64,000 nt of DNA from Camarhynchus parvulus (lineage: Eukaryota > Chordata > Aves > Passeriformes > Thraupidae), in the NCBI RefSeq assembly GCF_901933205.1, contig NC_044571.1, positions 54,807,994 through 54,871,993 of the forward strand, read 5' to 3'. This document shows positions 47,651-61,130 of this stretch, piece by piece. Every line of letters begins with the position of its first letter. Position 1 is the stretch's first letter. Below the pieces are notes generated by a model. That model saw only the letters and a list, made by a program, of their open reading frames with translations, searched no databases and was not told the origin of the DNA. Both the position numbers and the translations under genes were made by a program.

Positions 47651-50600
47651 GAGCATAAATATATTTAGAAACAGGGTTTTCAACCTAGTGAGAGATCTTC
47701 AAAGAAGTTACACTAAGGAATGCTTTTCATAATCTAAGTGCAGTGAAGGTATCTCAGGCAGTGAGGAAGTTGGGTTGTGAACATCTGTCGTGAACTGATT
47801 GATACAGGATGGAATTTGCTTCACCTAACTATTGAGGTATAGTAGATGTCGCCTAAGCCTGTCCCTCTAGTTTCTAGTTTTCAAATTTCCTTGTTGCCGT
47901 CTAGATTAACACTTGGTTAGGCTGAAATCTAACAAATCACATGCATTTCTGTTAGATATTCTTGAATATTGCTTATTTGGGAGCTGTTCAGACAAGTTAT
48001 TTCTGTGTCTACAGAGGCATATTCACCTTCTCAATGGGCTAACTTTTAAACAAGGTTGTCTAAATAGGTTATGTTTCTCTTCACTTATAACAAGAATAAT
48101 GTAAATGATTATTTTAACTGTAGACTTGTATCTTATAGATAATTAGATGAGTTCCCCCAACTAGATAATTAGATTGTTCCCCTAATTTCACAAGTAAGTG
48201 ACACAAAAAAAGGACATAGTAGTCAGTCCAGTGAAGTCCACTGCAAGCAATACAAGAAAAGAAAATTTAAAAAAATCATAGCCCATCAACAGAGTAAAGG
48301 AGATCAAGGCTGCCAGACAAAGAAAAGGGAACTGAGGCATGACTTATTCTGTATCTAGTTATAAAAATCCACTTCATATATCAAAATAAGAGAGGAAAAT
48401 TCTTAAGTATATAAATGTATGGTATTTTGCTTTGTTTTCATTCTCTTGTTAAAGCATGAAAAGCAGAAGAAATAAGTGCAGATACCTGTATGTGAAGACA
48501 GTTTTGCCATTTATATTACTCTGAAATATAACACTAGTGTTCAGAATATGAATATATTCTCAAGAAAAAACTCTCAGAAAAAGCAAATGAAAATGCAAAT
48601 ATTAGTCCATGCAGAGAGTGGAGAGGAGAAGATCAACAAAATTCAGACTGAACCCTTATTACAAACATTGATTTTCTGAGTGATAAAAGTGCTAGGTGAG
48701 ATATTTTTATCTTTCTGGAAGGTCCTAATTTTCTGGAGTACCTAACATTTACCTGAGCAGATGATGTGGTAACAGCATAACGAAAAAATCAAATGAAATG
48801 TTTATTGATGAGAAACAAAAATTAAATCTGCTTTTCAAAGTAAGAGATCATACATCCTCTCCTTTTCCTTGCCAGGGAAAAAAATTAAAATCTAAGATAT
48901 AAAATGTATTTAAAGTAAGTAAATTCCTCTCTCATCACTCCTGTGATTTTAGTAAAAAAATAAAATTGAATCAAATTACTTTGCTCTCAGGGGAAAAAAA
49001 TGGCTCTTTTTTTCCAAAGGCTTATGTGATTTACATATCTCACTTCAATATATGGGATGTTCTGCTCGCTGGTGATAGAGATAAATGTATTTCATTATCC
49101 ACAAAAAAACCTTTCATCCCAGAAGAAAATGTGTAGGGTGTTCAAGAATCTTTGAATCACTTGTCTGCTTTTCCAAGTGGAAAACTTTCAACATTTTAGT
49201 GTTTTCAATACTTTTTCCTGATATTTCAGATAAGTATGTGATAATCCTTTACTATCAGTTTGTACTATATAAGAACACTCTTAAGGATACCTATGTAGCA
49301 ATTCCTTTGTGAAAAAGGTATATCTCCAAATATATATCGCTTCCCTAAAAGTAGATCTCTGCATTTCATCCTAATTTGCATGCCTCTAAAGAAACAATAT
49401 TGATTCTGAATATTTATACACACTGGCATTTAAAACAAGTAAGTTCTCATCATCTATATCGTCTTAGGACATTAAAGCAACAGCAGCAGGGGCATATGTC
49501 CCTAGAGCAGGTAGCAGTTCAGCTCGCTCAAACCCACCTCCCCACCTCCATTTCACTTTGCTGTAACTCTCTCTGTGTCACTGTCCTCTGTTAAAAAGGT
49601 CTCAGATCTGCACTCTTCACCTGCCAAGAACTCTGCTCAAAACTAGTTCAAGGAAAAAAGCCAAAGAACTCTGTAAAGACAGAAAAAAAAAAAAGAAAAA
49701 GTCTCTTTCAAATTGCACTGGAGGTAGAAGTGGAACTTCCCATATCTGCAGGTCATTGTCAGAGCATCTGCCACCTCTGTCCCAGAGGGCACATGTGAAG
49801 CCCAGCCAGCTGTGGAGTCAGTGCAAGACACACAGAACACTCCTTCAGGCACATGGCACACTGGGAACATGCAACAGGAGGCAAATGTATAGGAATGGAA
49901 AGGGTTGGCATAATTGGAGTTGAATGAATGTTCCTATTAACCCTAGACATTGCAAGTCTTTCTTTTTTCCTATATTTCTTTTCCCTGCAAAGGTGCTCTC
50001 ATATGTGAATTTATATGGCTTTCTATGAATTCATATTCTCATATAACTCAATTTTATGAGCATTTGGAGGCAATGAAGACTAAAGTAATCAGATGAATTG
50101 AAAATATAAAGAACATTTTAGAGAATATTCAATTATAAATATGTGTTTATTGCAGCACTAATTTTTGTGCTGACAACCATTTCAGTTTAAATAAAAACTT
50201 TGCTGGCAATACTTGCATGAAAACATAGTCGGTATTCAATTTTATTGTCTTTAAAATAAAAACCTGTGCAGAGTCTGCAATACCTTTTTGCTATTATTTA
50301 CTCCTATTTTTTTTTAATCTGAAAAAGAAATGATACATCGGGTGATTTCATGACTATTGTTGCTACCTCTTATGTTCTGAACTCTTAAAAATACTTTTCC
50401 TAACAGCCAACAATGATCACAATCATATTCTAAACTAATTTGGAGAAACTGTTTGCTATAGTCCCTGAAAGCAGGATGATTGATTAAAATATTTCTGCTT
50501 TTAACTTCTGTAGAAGACGTTAACATTTACAAACCATGTTTAAGAGCAACTATTTTGCTTGATTGCAAGTTGTTTTTAATCCTCTCATTTGTTCATTTTT

Positions 50601-53600
50601 GTATTATTTTTTAATTAATTAATTTATTTATCTGATTTTGATTATTCATTTACACACATTTATAAAGTATCTGCAATTATGTAATTATATGCCTATATAA
50701 GTACTGTGGTGAGGATAAGGAGTGAATTCTTCCCAAAAGAATGGGCCATTTCTCTGCTGAATTATGCAGCCCAGATTATTTTTTTATTCCAGGAAAAATC
50801 CAGAGGGAACCTTTCAGTCCTTTTCCTCTCTTACAGAGAAAACATGTAGACTAACCTCAGTCTTTTTTGTTCATGTAAAGGAAGGTTCTCTTAAAACAGG
50901 CCTAATAAATCACAAGGATCATAACACTGCCAGACTGTCTTCTTACTGCTATGTCTTTTAAACAGTGGGTTTATGATACCATGGATTTCTGGAGATATTT
51001 CAAGTGAAAAAATCCAAACTTAAATGACACAAAACATTATTTTAAATATTTGTAGTATTCTGCCAGTCCACTAAATCAATCCTTAGTCTTCACAGTTTTT
51101 TTAAATTAGTTCTTACCCACCTAAATATTTAAATGTAAGATTAGCTTCCATTATGTATGCAAATGGCAGATAAATGAGTTCATGTAATTTATGTGATTAC
51201 ACATTTTTAAGTGCTGAACTGGAAAAAAAAATCCATGTTTTCCCAGGTTTGATGTGATACAAAAACAACTCCGTTTGATTTTTCTGTGTCCCTTTCCATG
51301 AAGTTTCAGCTAAATATTTTATAAAAGAACAGTATTTCATTAGTAGAATAGCCTTTCAGTTGTGAGGGGAGAAGACTTGGTGTCTCAGGAAGGGACCATG
51401 AGAAAAAAAAATATCATTATCTTGGTTTCAATGTTGGAGGCTCGTAAGAAGAGAAGAAATTTTGATTATGTAAAACATACCAGGATTATGATACAAATGC
51501 CTGAGTTGTCCTACCAGTTAAATCATACCTCCATGAGTAAAAAGATGGACACTTTTCCTGAAGTCCATTTTGATTTTCATCTGAAAAAAAGGTGTTTTTC
51601 CAACGCAAAATATATGTGTTCATGCTTGAGCTGATATGCAAGATAGGGTAGCCAGTGGTCAGAGAAGAGTCTGTATACTACTAAGGCAGCACATCTGCTC
51701 TTTCTCTGTCACATTATATACCCTACATCTTATGTTCATAGTAGAGAGCTGAAAAATATGAAAATTTACTGTGCCAGTCTTCAAGTCTGAGGGAAGAAGA
51801 CAGGATGGAAGAACATAACCTCAAAACATATAATTGAAATTGGCTTGTAGTCATTCTCTTGCATGGATCTGCAAATATTAAAGGCAAGACTTACTATCTT
51901 GATCTCCTCAAATGCAAATAAGAAAAGCATGAACAACTGAATAAGAAACTGAATAATAAAAACACGAACAACATGCCATCACAAATTGCAGTGACAGAGA
52001 TGGCTATTCTGAACACTCAGCTCCAGCGCTTTCTTTTCAAGTTCATATCATACATAACGTATACCTGAAAGGCTTCAAGAAATCATTATTTGTTTAAAGA
52101 CAGCTCAGCTCATTTTAGACTGCAGGCACTGGTTGCCTCCTGTGGAAGTTTTTCCACTGTTTAATAACCATCACAGCTAGGAAAATGCACCTTATTCCAA
52201 GATTGATTTTTTTCTCTTTTCAACTTCGAGTCATTTAATCTAGTTTTGCTTATGTCAGCAATGTTCTACCACACTGGTATAACATCACTTTGTCTATGAA
52301 GAGCAAGCAGTTCTCAATGTTATCTTTAGTGAAATGGGTATTTTATGTATTTAGGCTACACATTGTAAAGCTTATTTCCTGGCTTTGAATGACTTTCTTA
52401 ATCAATACCTAATACCACAAAATATCCTCTGCCATCTGCATGGTGGTTTTACTGTTGGTCTTGACATGGGATACAAATGTCAAAAAAGGGATGCTGACTG
52501 CATTGATCCATGGGGGAATTCTAAGTGGAGAAGCATTTAATTGACAAGAAGTCTAACTATTTTGAACTGGCTAGTCTGAATAGACCTCACAAGAATCATT
52601 TTGTCCCTGACTAGGTAAGGTGTAATGTGAACATATGTATGTTGTTTTGATGTATGACAGTAAATGCTAATTGTTGGTTACAAAGATTTCTATTACTAGT
52701 CAATCCTTCATTTGATCAAGTACTTTGAATAACCTGTCTTGGAACTGGTCAAACAGTACTAAATGAAGAAAAAAAAAAAAAAGAAAATACTTATTCAATA
52801 TATTTTTTCACGGCTGTTTCCCCTTCTTTGTTGTCTAATGAATTTTTAGATTTTCTTTATGTGTATTCATTGATATTTAAGGAAATATTGAGATGTCTAG
52901 GAAGAAGGTTTAGGAAATAAATATTTTATTCTAAACTGCTGTCACTGATACTCAATGACTCTCTTGTCACAGTGACAGTTTATTTTCTTCACAGAATGAC
53001 ATATTCAGAGAGTGAGGTGAGATTTTTCTGTCATTGCATAATAGAAATGTGATATAGGAAAAGTACTTTTTTGGAAAGAGATTGTTCTTTTCTACCCAAG
53101 TTCTATTGTGAGCAATTAGCTAGCAAGAAGTTATACATCTGTTGCAGAGCAAATGTTCCTTCATTCCAATCTACAATTGCAGTAGGGAGGGAAAGCTCAA
53201 ATTCTTATCCTTTTAAGAACAAAATAAAAACTATTAACATATTTAAAACTATTGTCGGTCAATCTAATTATACATAATTGCAAACTACCATAGAAAATTC
53301 AAAGGAATCATTCCTTTCTTTCTAATTTCCCCCCCCGCAGCAATACTACTTTTCTCTAATGATAGCAGGCTTACATAACATAAAGCTATTTTTCCACCCC
53401 TTTAAATATGTTGACACAACTTACCTAAGACGGAATTTTAAGAGATTTCTAAATTAAGAACTCTACATTTAATAAAAGCTGTAGAAACCTGAAAATTAAA
53501 ATTAATATCACCCATAAACCAGATTATAATGTACATAAACCAAGTAGTCTGCTTAGTAACACTTCAGCGAGGGTGCCTAGCCATCCATATAAAAGACATG

Positions 53601-55559
53601 CTCACGTATGCACTGTCCCATATATCCTAGCCCAGGCAGTGTAGTTTGTCAAGATGCTCTTTTTCTAGAGCCTTTGGCACTGAATTAAAAGTTTGATAAC
53701 AATTACTGAACTACTGCAAACATTCTCTAACAGTTAAGAGTATTTTGAAAATGGTGTTTATATTTTTGTTTGACTGTGGAGAAAGACTAGGAAGCATAAA
53801 GTAGAACCATCATTTGAAAGTAAAACTATTTCATGGCACTGAATCCTTTTCAGAAGGGATTGTTGACATATACTGTTTGCTCTTCTTTTACTATTTACTT
53901 ACTGAATAGAGGAGAGCTCGATAACATTGAAAAAGTGGTAAATTAGTCCTTTCCTCATGATTAACTGAATGTGCTAAGAAATAGAAGTTTCCATGTAAAA
54001 GAGCATACTAGACAGAGAAAAATGTAATCCCTAATTAAACACAGGTCAAGCAGAGATGTTTCTGTGAAAAGCAGGCTGCTGGCAGGAGGGGATACAGAAA
54101 TAACTTTTAGGTATCATAAGGGAAGAATATGTACAGAGGAATAGGTAAAGCGATTTGAAAGTCTTTTGGTTATCTTATTGTTAACTTTGAGGCTTCTCTC
54201 CACAAAGAATCAATTGCTTGAATTAATGTTCCAGTAACAGTTGAGTTCCTACATATTTACCTTTGTAACTTTTGAAATCCTTCAAGAAATGGGTCTGGAC
54301 AGATTCAAAGCAAGGTCTGATTTGAATTTCTGTCAGAGAAAGTGATAATAACTCTTATCAAAAGATTCCCTATTACACACCAACAAATTATACTTTATTG
54401 TTGCTGGATTTTGCTGTGTTATTCTAGGGCTTTCAATTTATCTTTCGCAGATTTTTGGGGATCAATATTCCCTGGAAACAGTTTATTTGTGTAAGATTAG
54501 TGAATTGTCCTAAAGACTATCAAATAGGAGTATTCTGAAACATTCAGTTCCCAGAATATTTGAACTGGTGTGTGCTCATTCTGGATTAAATAAAGGTCAT
54601 AAATAAGAAGAGAACATTTATTTCTTCAATTAAATTACTCTTTCACACTATTTTCTTATTGTTGGTAATTTACCTGCAAAGGAGAATAAAGATTCATCTT
54701 AGCTAAATGCATTTACAAGACATTTTAATGCATAAAATTTTTGTTACAATTGTCAAACAGTTTGCTGTAGCATGCTTTTGAATATAAGTTGCCTATAAAT
54801 AAACATAGCTTTGTACTTTAAATGAAAAGCTTTTGTATATTTGAGCCTGTAGACAATCCCTTTTTCACCTTTAAAAGTGATTTAATTTAGAACAAGATAG
54901 AGTTTTGTTGGCTATTCTCCTATTCAAGGCTAGACACAGTGAAACAGATCTTCTTGGTATAAGTTAACACAGTTTCTTGAAAGGCATTCTTTTGCTAATG
55001 TGCAGTAGAAAATAACTTCTATTTTTCACATCACTTAAAACTATTTTTTGGTGTAGAATTTAAGGAATACTTCAAAAAGATATATTGCATGGGGGTGCTT
55101 TTGAGGACATTGCTTATGCCTGTTTTAAGTGTATTTTTTGTGACTAAATATCTTTGAAATATTTTACGGCTCACATAAAAATATACTGATCAAAATACCT
55201 GAATCATAGTTTAAATCAAAGCTACTTTGATGTATTTGCATATATAGATATTGAAACTTTTAATGTTATCTTTAAAAAGATAAAACTATAATCAGTAAAA
55301 TACTGAGCTCTTGAAAGACTGTCAATGAAAGGAAATGCTCAATTATAGAGTAAATATTATCATTTTTCTCCACATTGTATATAGCTATGGAGACAAAAAG
55401 AATAGATAAACTTGACTACTATACAGTATATTGCACTTGAGTATTATACAAACTGTCATTCTTAGGCATAAGGAGGTAAAACAAGTATGATTTAAACCTT
55501 AACTTCAGTTTCCCTACTTTTATGGATTTAAGCCTGACCATTAATGCCCTTTTTGTGAT
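47651..55559. other. AT-rich non-coding stretch; no gene seen
   Basis: Contains an imperfect direct duplication of about 22 bases (TAGATAATTAGAT...TTCCCC) at 48136-48158 and 48162-48183, and A runs near 49681-49697 and 52768-52784. A slightly GC-richer, unassigned patch lies at 49,470-49,880, and a C8 run at 53330-53337. Open frames are all at most 90 codons and none is recognisable. Confidence 0.5.
48136..48183. repeat. Imperfect ~22-bp direct duplication
   Basis: Two copies of TAGATAATTAGAT followed by TGTTCCCC- or GAGTTCCCC-like ends, separated by three bases. Confidence 0.75.
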
Positions 55560-55900
55560 TTAATTTCTTCCACAAATAAACTTAATTGCTTACTATGTCG
55601 TATAATGTTCAATAAAGCAAAGCAATGAAGCAAAAAAGTAACAAGACCTCTTAAAAAGGCTAAAATGAAACTTATGAAGACAAGAGTGAGTAATGCCTTG
55701 GTGCTAATTACAGTGGTATAGCCAGAGCATATAAACAGTGTGACACTTCATTAAGCTCGATTAAAATGTGGGTTTAGAATTTATCTGGTCAGACACACGA
55801 ATAAAAAAGTGTAGTTTTATTACCCTCCGGTGTCAACCTTTGCTTCTCAGTGGGGAGTATTGTCATAGGGTTGGGTTACCAAACAATGTACAATGAATGA
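55560..55900. other. Candidate conserved non-coding block
   Basis: Non-repetitive stretch with several ATTA cores (CTTAATTGC, CTAATTAC, CATTAAGC, GATTAAAATG) and isolated CpGs (GTCG, CTCG, ACACG, CTCCGG). This texture resembles vertebrate enhancers flanking developmental genes in gene deserts. It is an inference from word content only. Confidence 0.15.
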
Positions 55901-58900
55901 AGGTTCCCATTCAAGCTTGAAAGAGCAATAGACATTTTATTACAAGAGAAATAATATGTGCTTTGATGTTTGTATACCTTTACAAAAAAGCTATTAATAA
56001 TAATGTTTGAAATTAAAAAAAAAAAAGAAAGGAAACATTTAGAGATATTTTAAGAGTATTTGAGCAGAAACTAGGAATTTTACTTGTTCTGTGTCCTAAT
56101 AAGTTCTGTACTTTCATACATAAAAATACACTTTAAACCTTTGTTTCTCTGTCAGTCTCTGCAAACTATACAGATAGGACAAAATCATTGCACAAATAAT
56201 AAATGACAATTATTTTTATCATTCTTTTATTTAGTAACTGGGTGGTTCAGTTTCCCTGGGTGAATCAGCCATATGCTAAAGAAATTATGACTGCTGTTAT
56301 TAATAGTACATTATTGTGCATTAAACATCTATTTCCTCATTTAGCAAATGTGATGAGACACTGAAAAAATGGGACAATGGTCAAAGGAAATGGATGTGTC
56401 CTCTGATAAATGTTAATGAGAACACTGATTGCAATAAAATAAAGGTAATAAATCAAGAATATATGTCCCCATCTTGGCAAGGCATAAGCATATGTTATAA
56501 GTAATTCCACTGATTTTAGCAAATTTAGATTACAACCTCTTTTCTGCACCTTCTTTACTCTTCTAAGGGTAGGCAAAGCAGCTGACTCCCCCTTCTGAAA
56601 CTAATCCTACGTTTTGTTGACAACTGCAGTGATTTGCTTTTGTCTTTGAGAGAACTAGTCCAAAAGCTGCAACAATGTCATATAGAGTGCAGAAAAGTCC
56701 ACTGTTGTTCTGAGCTCCAGCAGCAATTTTGAAGGTATTGGCATTCTGCCAGCTCCTAGAGACTCAATGTTTTCATTTTTCCAAAGGTGTGTTAAAGATT
56801 TTGATATCTGAATGTGCCTGGATATACCTGCTAGGACATAAATCAGCTTTCAGGTGACTTCTGTGCTTTACATTCAGTGCATTAAACTGCAGTGTATGAA
56901 TTTATGGAATAAACCTGCATGTTGGCCTGGTTAGATTGCAGATATTACACAAATATGAATAAAGGAACTAATCAAGTAGTCAAGTAGTCAATTAGTACTT
57001 AATGGCAATTCTTTTATGGCAGTACTTTTAAATACTGCTCAGTCTTGATGTATTCTAGCTCTACATTCATTTTAACCAGAAATAAACATGTTTTTTTAAA
57101 ACACAACTAAAGCAAAATATTTTTTTTATTCTTTGCCTCTAGCTAAAAAAGTTTCTTATGTTTCTGTGCAAGAAGGAATGACTAGTACTAGAAATTTCAA
57201 ACCTAATATTTATCCAAAGGAGATTGGAATATGGGTGGAAAGTATGACTTTGCTGTACTGACATTAAATGTCTCTTGAGTCAAGAATAACAGTGGGAAAT
57301 AAAGCTAATGTATAAAGAATAAGGCTTAACAGTTACTTTTTTATTTATTTATAATGGCCTTTTTATTTTCCCAAAGTATTCAGGATCAATATTTTTAATA
57401 AGGGCAAATGTTTATATTTGGTACTCAACTAGTCTGCTTGAGACCAACTAACTTTCAGAACTGTAGAAGTCTGTAGGTATATAAATATTTATATATTAAC
57501 ATATTAAAATATATGCAACCATTTTTAAAAACTGTCATGCACATTTTTGAAAAAAATTGTAAAACCAACAGTTTCACTCCATTTCTGGATCTCCACTAAA
57601 CATCTCTAGGAACTGAGAAGATAGTCTCAGGATATACTGCATGAAAACTGCCTGAGGAACTATCAGATTATAAAAGGTGGTACGCATCAACATGAGGTTC
57701 TTTGATAATTCTGTGGTTGTTGACTCAGTGCCACTATTAGTTAAAGTACTGAAATCTAATATTGACACTGTGCCCAGAGCCAGCCATACTAACACTGACC
57801 TGAGCTCATACCTACTATTTGGAAGACTGGAGTCTAACTATAAATCTTCTCATCTCTCTCTGACAGCATATTTCAGTATTATATATTCTTCCTACTTTGT
57901 ATCTGTACATATCATGAGTAAAAATTCTGGATTTATTTCTGAGAGAATTATTTTATAGATGACTCTTTTTAGATGTTGATTACAGTTACAATTTAGTTTT
58001 TAGCATTTTTCCTATCAGTATTAAAATTGCTAGGTTTAAGTATGCTTCCTCATTTTTAACAAATACTTCTGCCAGAAAATAATATTAAATTCCTTTAGAA
58101 TTTTTATGCTGTCAGTCAACCTTAGAGCTGCCTTCTCATAACATTAACCATATTAAAACAGAAATAAAGAAGAAAGAATTTAACTTTCACCTTAAGGTGC
58201 TCTACCATCAGCAATGGCTGTTGAAGCCAAAGAGTGCAGGAAAAGGAGCCCCTTCTGATAGAGGGGAAAAAGAAGCAAAAAATAATCCAACTTTTGCACT
58301 GCCAATGTGTGTTAAATGTGGGTGGAAAATGAGACAATGGAAAATAGAGGTTTGGTCTTGCAGAGGTCTGAACAGCTTCTAAAGGTGCTGACTATGGCCC
58401 TTTGGCCATTCAACACAATGGATTTAAGAGAGGTCCTATAAAAGAGTTCTTGGCTGAAAGTACTGCATTTCTAAAGGTTACTGGCAAGCCAACTCAAGAT
58501 AATTTTTTTTTTATTACATCTGTTCCAAAACAGCTTGTATTTGATCTCTGTTATTCTCAGAGCCCCAGAGCAAATCTGTGTCCAGGGTATTCCATTCACA
58601 ATGAATCCTCTAGCCACAAAACTGCATTGTGAAAAGTAAATTTCTTTTGTTTTTCCTATATTTTTTCTTCCTGTTTTACAATACAACCTGATAGATATGA
58701 ACACTAAACAATGGCAAATTTTTCTCCTTCCACATAGAATCTCAAACATGACTGCAAAGAAATGTTTGGCTCTTGCTTTATAATCACAATTAGAATCTCT
58801 GGCTGAATGCCTACATAATGAATGCAAATCTTTTCAAAACTTCTTTGTGAACTATATTAATGCCCTAAAGTTTAATAATGAGATCAAAACATGAGAAGTT

Positions 58901-60600
58901 ATGCTAGTATCATAAACAATGTCACTGATGGTTGATTTCCAGATCTTGTATTTATCCCATCATCACAAGTAATCCCCACATGTTTTTCTAATTTTCCCAC
59001 TCTTCACCAGTGTGCAGGGTCATAGGGTCACTTGCTCTCAAAATTCCTGCAATAATGTCGGGTTTTCTGGTTTTTCCCTACATGAATATAATATTTGGTA
59101 GGAATACCAACAACCTGCTTTTCCTTAGTTATAAATTTAAAGTGTATAGATGTGTATTCATAGCTAGGATTTTTAATCCAGGTAGTGTAATTTATTATTA
59201 TTAGACAATAAAAATGGGTAGAATTTGTTGTGTTTTGTTTTCATTTCTTTAAGCAATGTCTGTATTTGTTTAGAAGAAAGAAACAGCATGCCTGTAGTTT
59301 TATAGAAGAGGTTTGCATTTTTATTCTGTTTTTATTTTTATCTTTGTTTTTTTTCTTTTCACAAAAACAACCTTTACACCACAGTTTACAATTAGTGAAT
59401 ATATGTAGCAGCAATTAGACCCAACTAATTATCTTATCACAGAGGAAAAGGTTAGAATTAAGTTTCTTCATTGGACACCTGCTGTGTAGATAATTAGGTA
59501 TCCCTATGGCTTCTTTCATTACTGCATTCAATAATAGCTAAATACCAGGGAAACTAACCATAATCAGACATGATTTGAGGAGATATGAGGCAGAGAGAAA
59601 AGATAGAGACAAACAATGTATTCAAAAGGAGGTACTAGGGCCTAGATTTTTTGTCTTAAATGCAAACTGTCTCAGGTGGAGCTGTGGAGATAACCAAATA
59701 GTAACATCATCAGGTAGGTGCACCTTAAAACACAGAGACAAGAACATTCTCTAAAGGTGCCTTGGGTCACACTGTGGGGGATTTTTTCTGTCATGTCTTA
59801 CTCTATCCTTCTGTCCTTTTCTGATAATTAGTCCAGTGGCAGAGCCAGTATCATTGTCCATACTCTTGTGCTATCCTTCCAAAATAATTTTTACTTCATG
59901 CCTATGTATAGATTACTTGTTTCTAATTAAGCTTCCCATTTTCCCCAGAGAACTGAACTGAGATGAAATTTGCCATAAAAATATAATTTACCATCTATTA
60001 TAGACCTTTTCCAATCCCATGGTCATCTAGCATGTACCAACTTTAAACTCTTTAGAAAAAACACCAATCGTCTATACATATAGTTATACATATACATCTG
60101 CTATATAGCTGAGCAGCACACTCAGCTACCCACAATGATGCAGGTCTCACTAATTATAAGATTCCTGGATGGTATATTGAGATAGGCAGAAGTTTTTTGC
60201 ATAATTTTCTAGAAAGTGAATCTTCATACCTTAACCCAAGCGTGAAAGTTAAATAGATGAGGTCTTTTTCTGATAGTTTTTAAAGACACCAATGCCCTTC
60301 TATTCCCTGAGTAATTAAAACATCAGTGATAGTTTGCTTGCTATGCACCTAAAAATTATGTTGAGGTCAAGTTTCTAAAGTATGTGTGCTGAACATTACA
60401 CACAGTGAGAACAATGTAACACCATTCTAAGGTGATATTTTATTCCCCAGCATTAATATATATGAATAACAATAATAATAATTCACCAAAATAACTAGAA
60501 GAAATATTTTCAGGTAACAGTAATATTATCTGATAGCTTCAGATTGCATTCTGCTTATTTTACTTCTTCATTATCATAAACATTTTCTTAAATGAGGATA
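55901..60600. other. AT-rich non-coding stretch; no gene seen
   Basis: A runs at 56014-56031 and short repeats such as AAGTAGTC x2 near 56974-56989. Open frames at 57,574-57,958 and 58,122-58,827 overlap on both strands, have no recognised domains and are taken as chance. No transposon recognised. Confidence 0.5.
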
Positions 60601-60604
60601 AAAT

Positions 60605-61130
60605 TATGGAATCTTTTAGGCTGGAAAGTACCTTTATGGTTATCACATCCAAATGTAAGCCCAGCACTGCCAAGCCCATCACTAAACCAAGTCTCTCATT
60701 ACCACATATACATGTCTCTTAAATACCTTCAGGGATAGTGACTCAGCCACATCCCTGGGCAGCCTGTTCCAATGCATGAAGAAACTTTCCATTGATAAAT
60801 TTCTCCTCATGTATGATCTAAAGCTCTTCTGAAGCATCATGGGGTGATTTCTCCCTGTCCTGTTGCTTTCTATTTGGGAAAAAGAAACACACCCCCACAT
60901 CACCACAACCTCTTTTTGGGCTGTTGAAGAGAGTCATAAGGTTCCTGAGACTCCTTTTCTCCAGGCTAAACAACCACAGCTGACTTGGCTGCTCCTCATC
61001 AGACTTGTGCTACAGACATTTCCCCAGCTTTGTTGCTCTTCTTTGAGTGACCTTCAGCACCTCAATGTCTTTTTCATGGTGAAGACCAAGCATGGGATTC
61101 AAGATGTGGCCTCACCAGCCCAAACTGAGT
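60605..61130 (-). mobile_element. CR1 LINE, 3' ~525 bp
   Basis: The minus-strand translation of 60,682-60,906 contains HWNRLPRDVAE followed by a Ser-Leu-x-Val-Phe-Lys-Arg pattern and ends MRDLV. This is the C-terminal signature of the CR1 polymerase. The tail core (complement at 60605-60650) is present but the ATTCTATG-type repeat is reduced to one degenerate unit, GATTCCATAA. It is 5'-truncated and probably old, given its divergence from the tail consensus. Confidence 0.93.

Noticed and set aside
57574..57835. Minus-strand frame of about 86 codons that reads like a helical protein segment
   Set aside because: It lacks an upstream polypyrimidine tract and a good acceptor, and a plus-strand frame over the same place is also open. 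No similarity is recognised.
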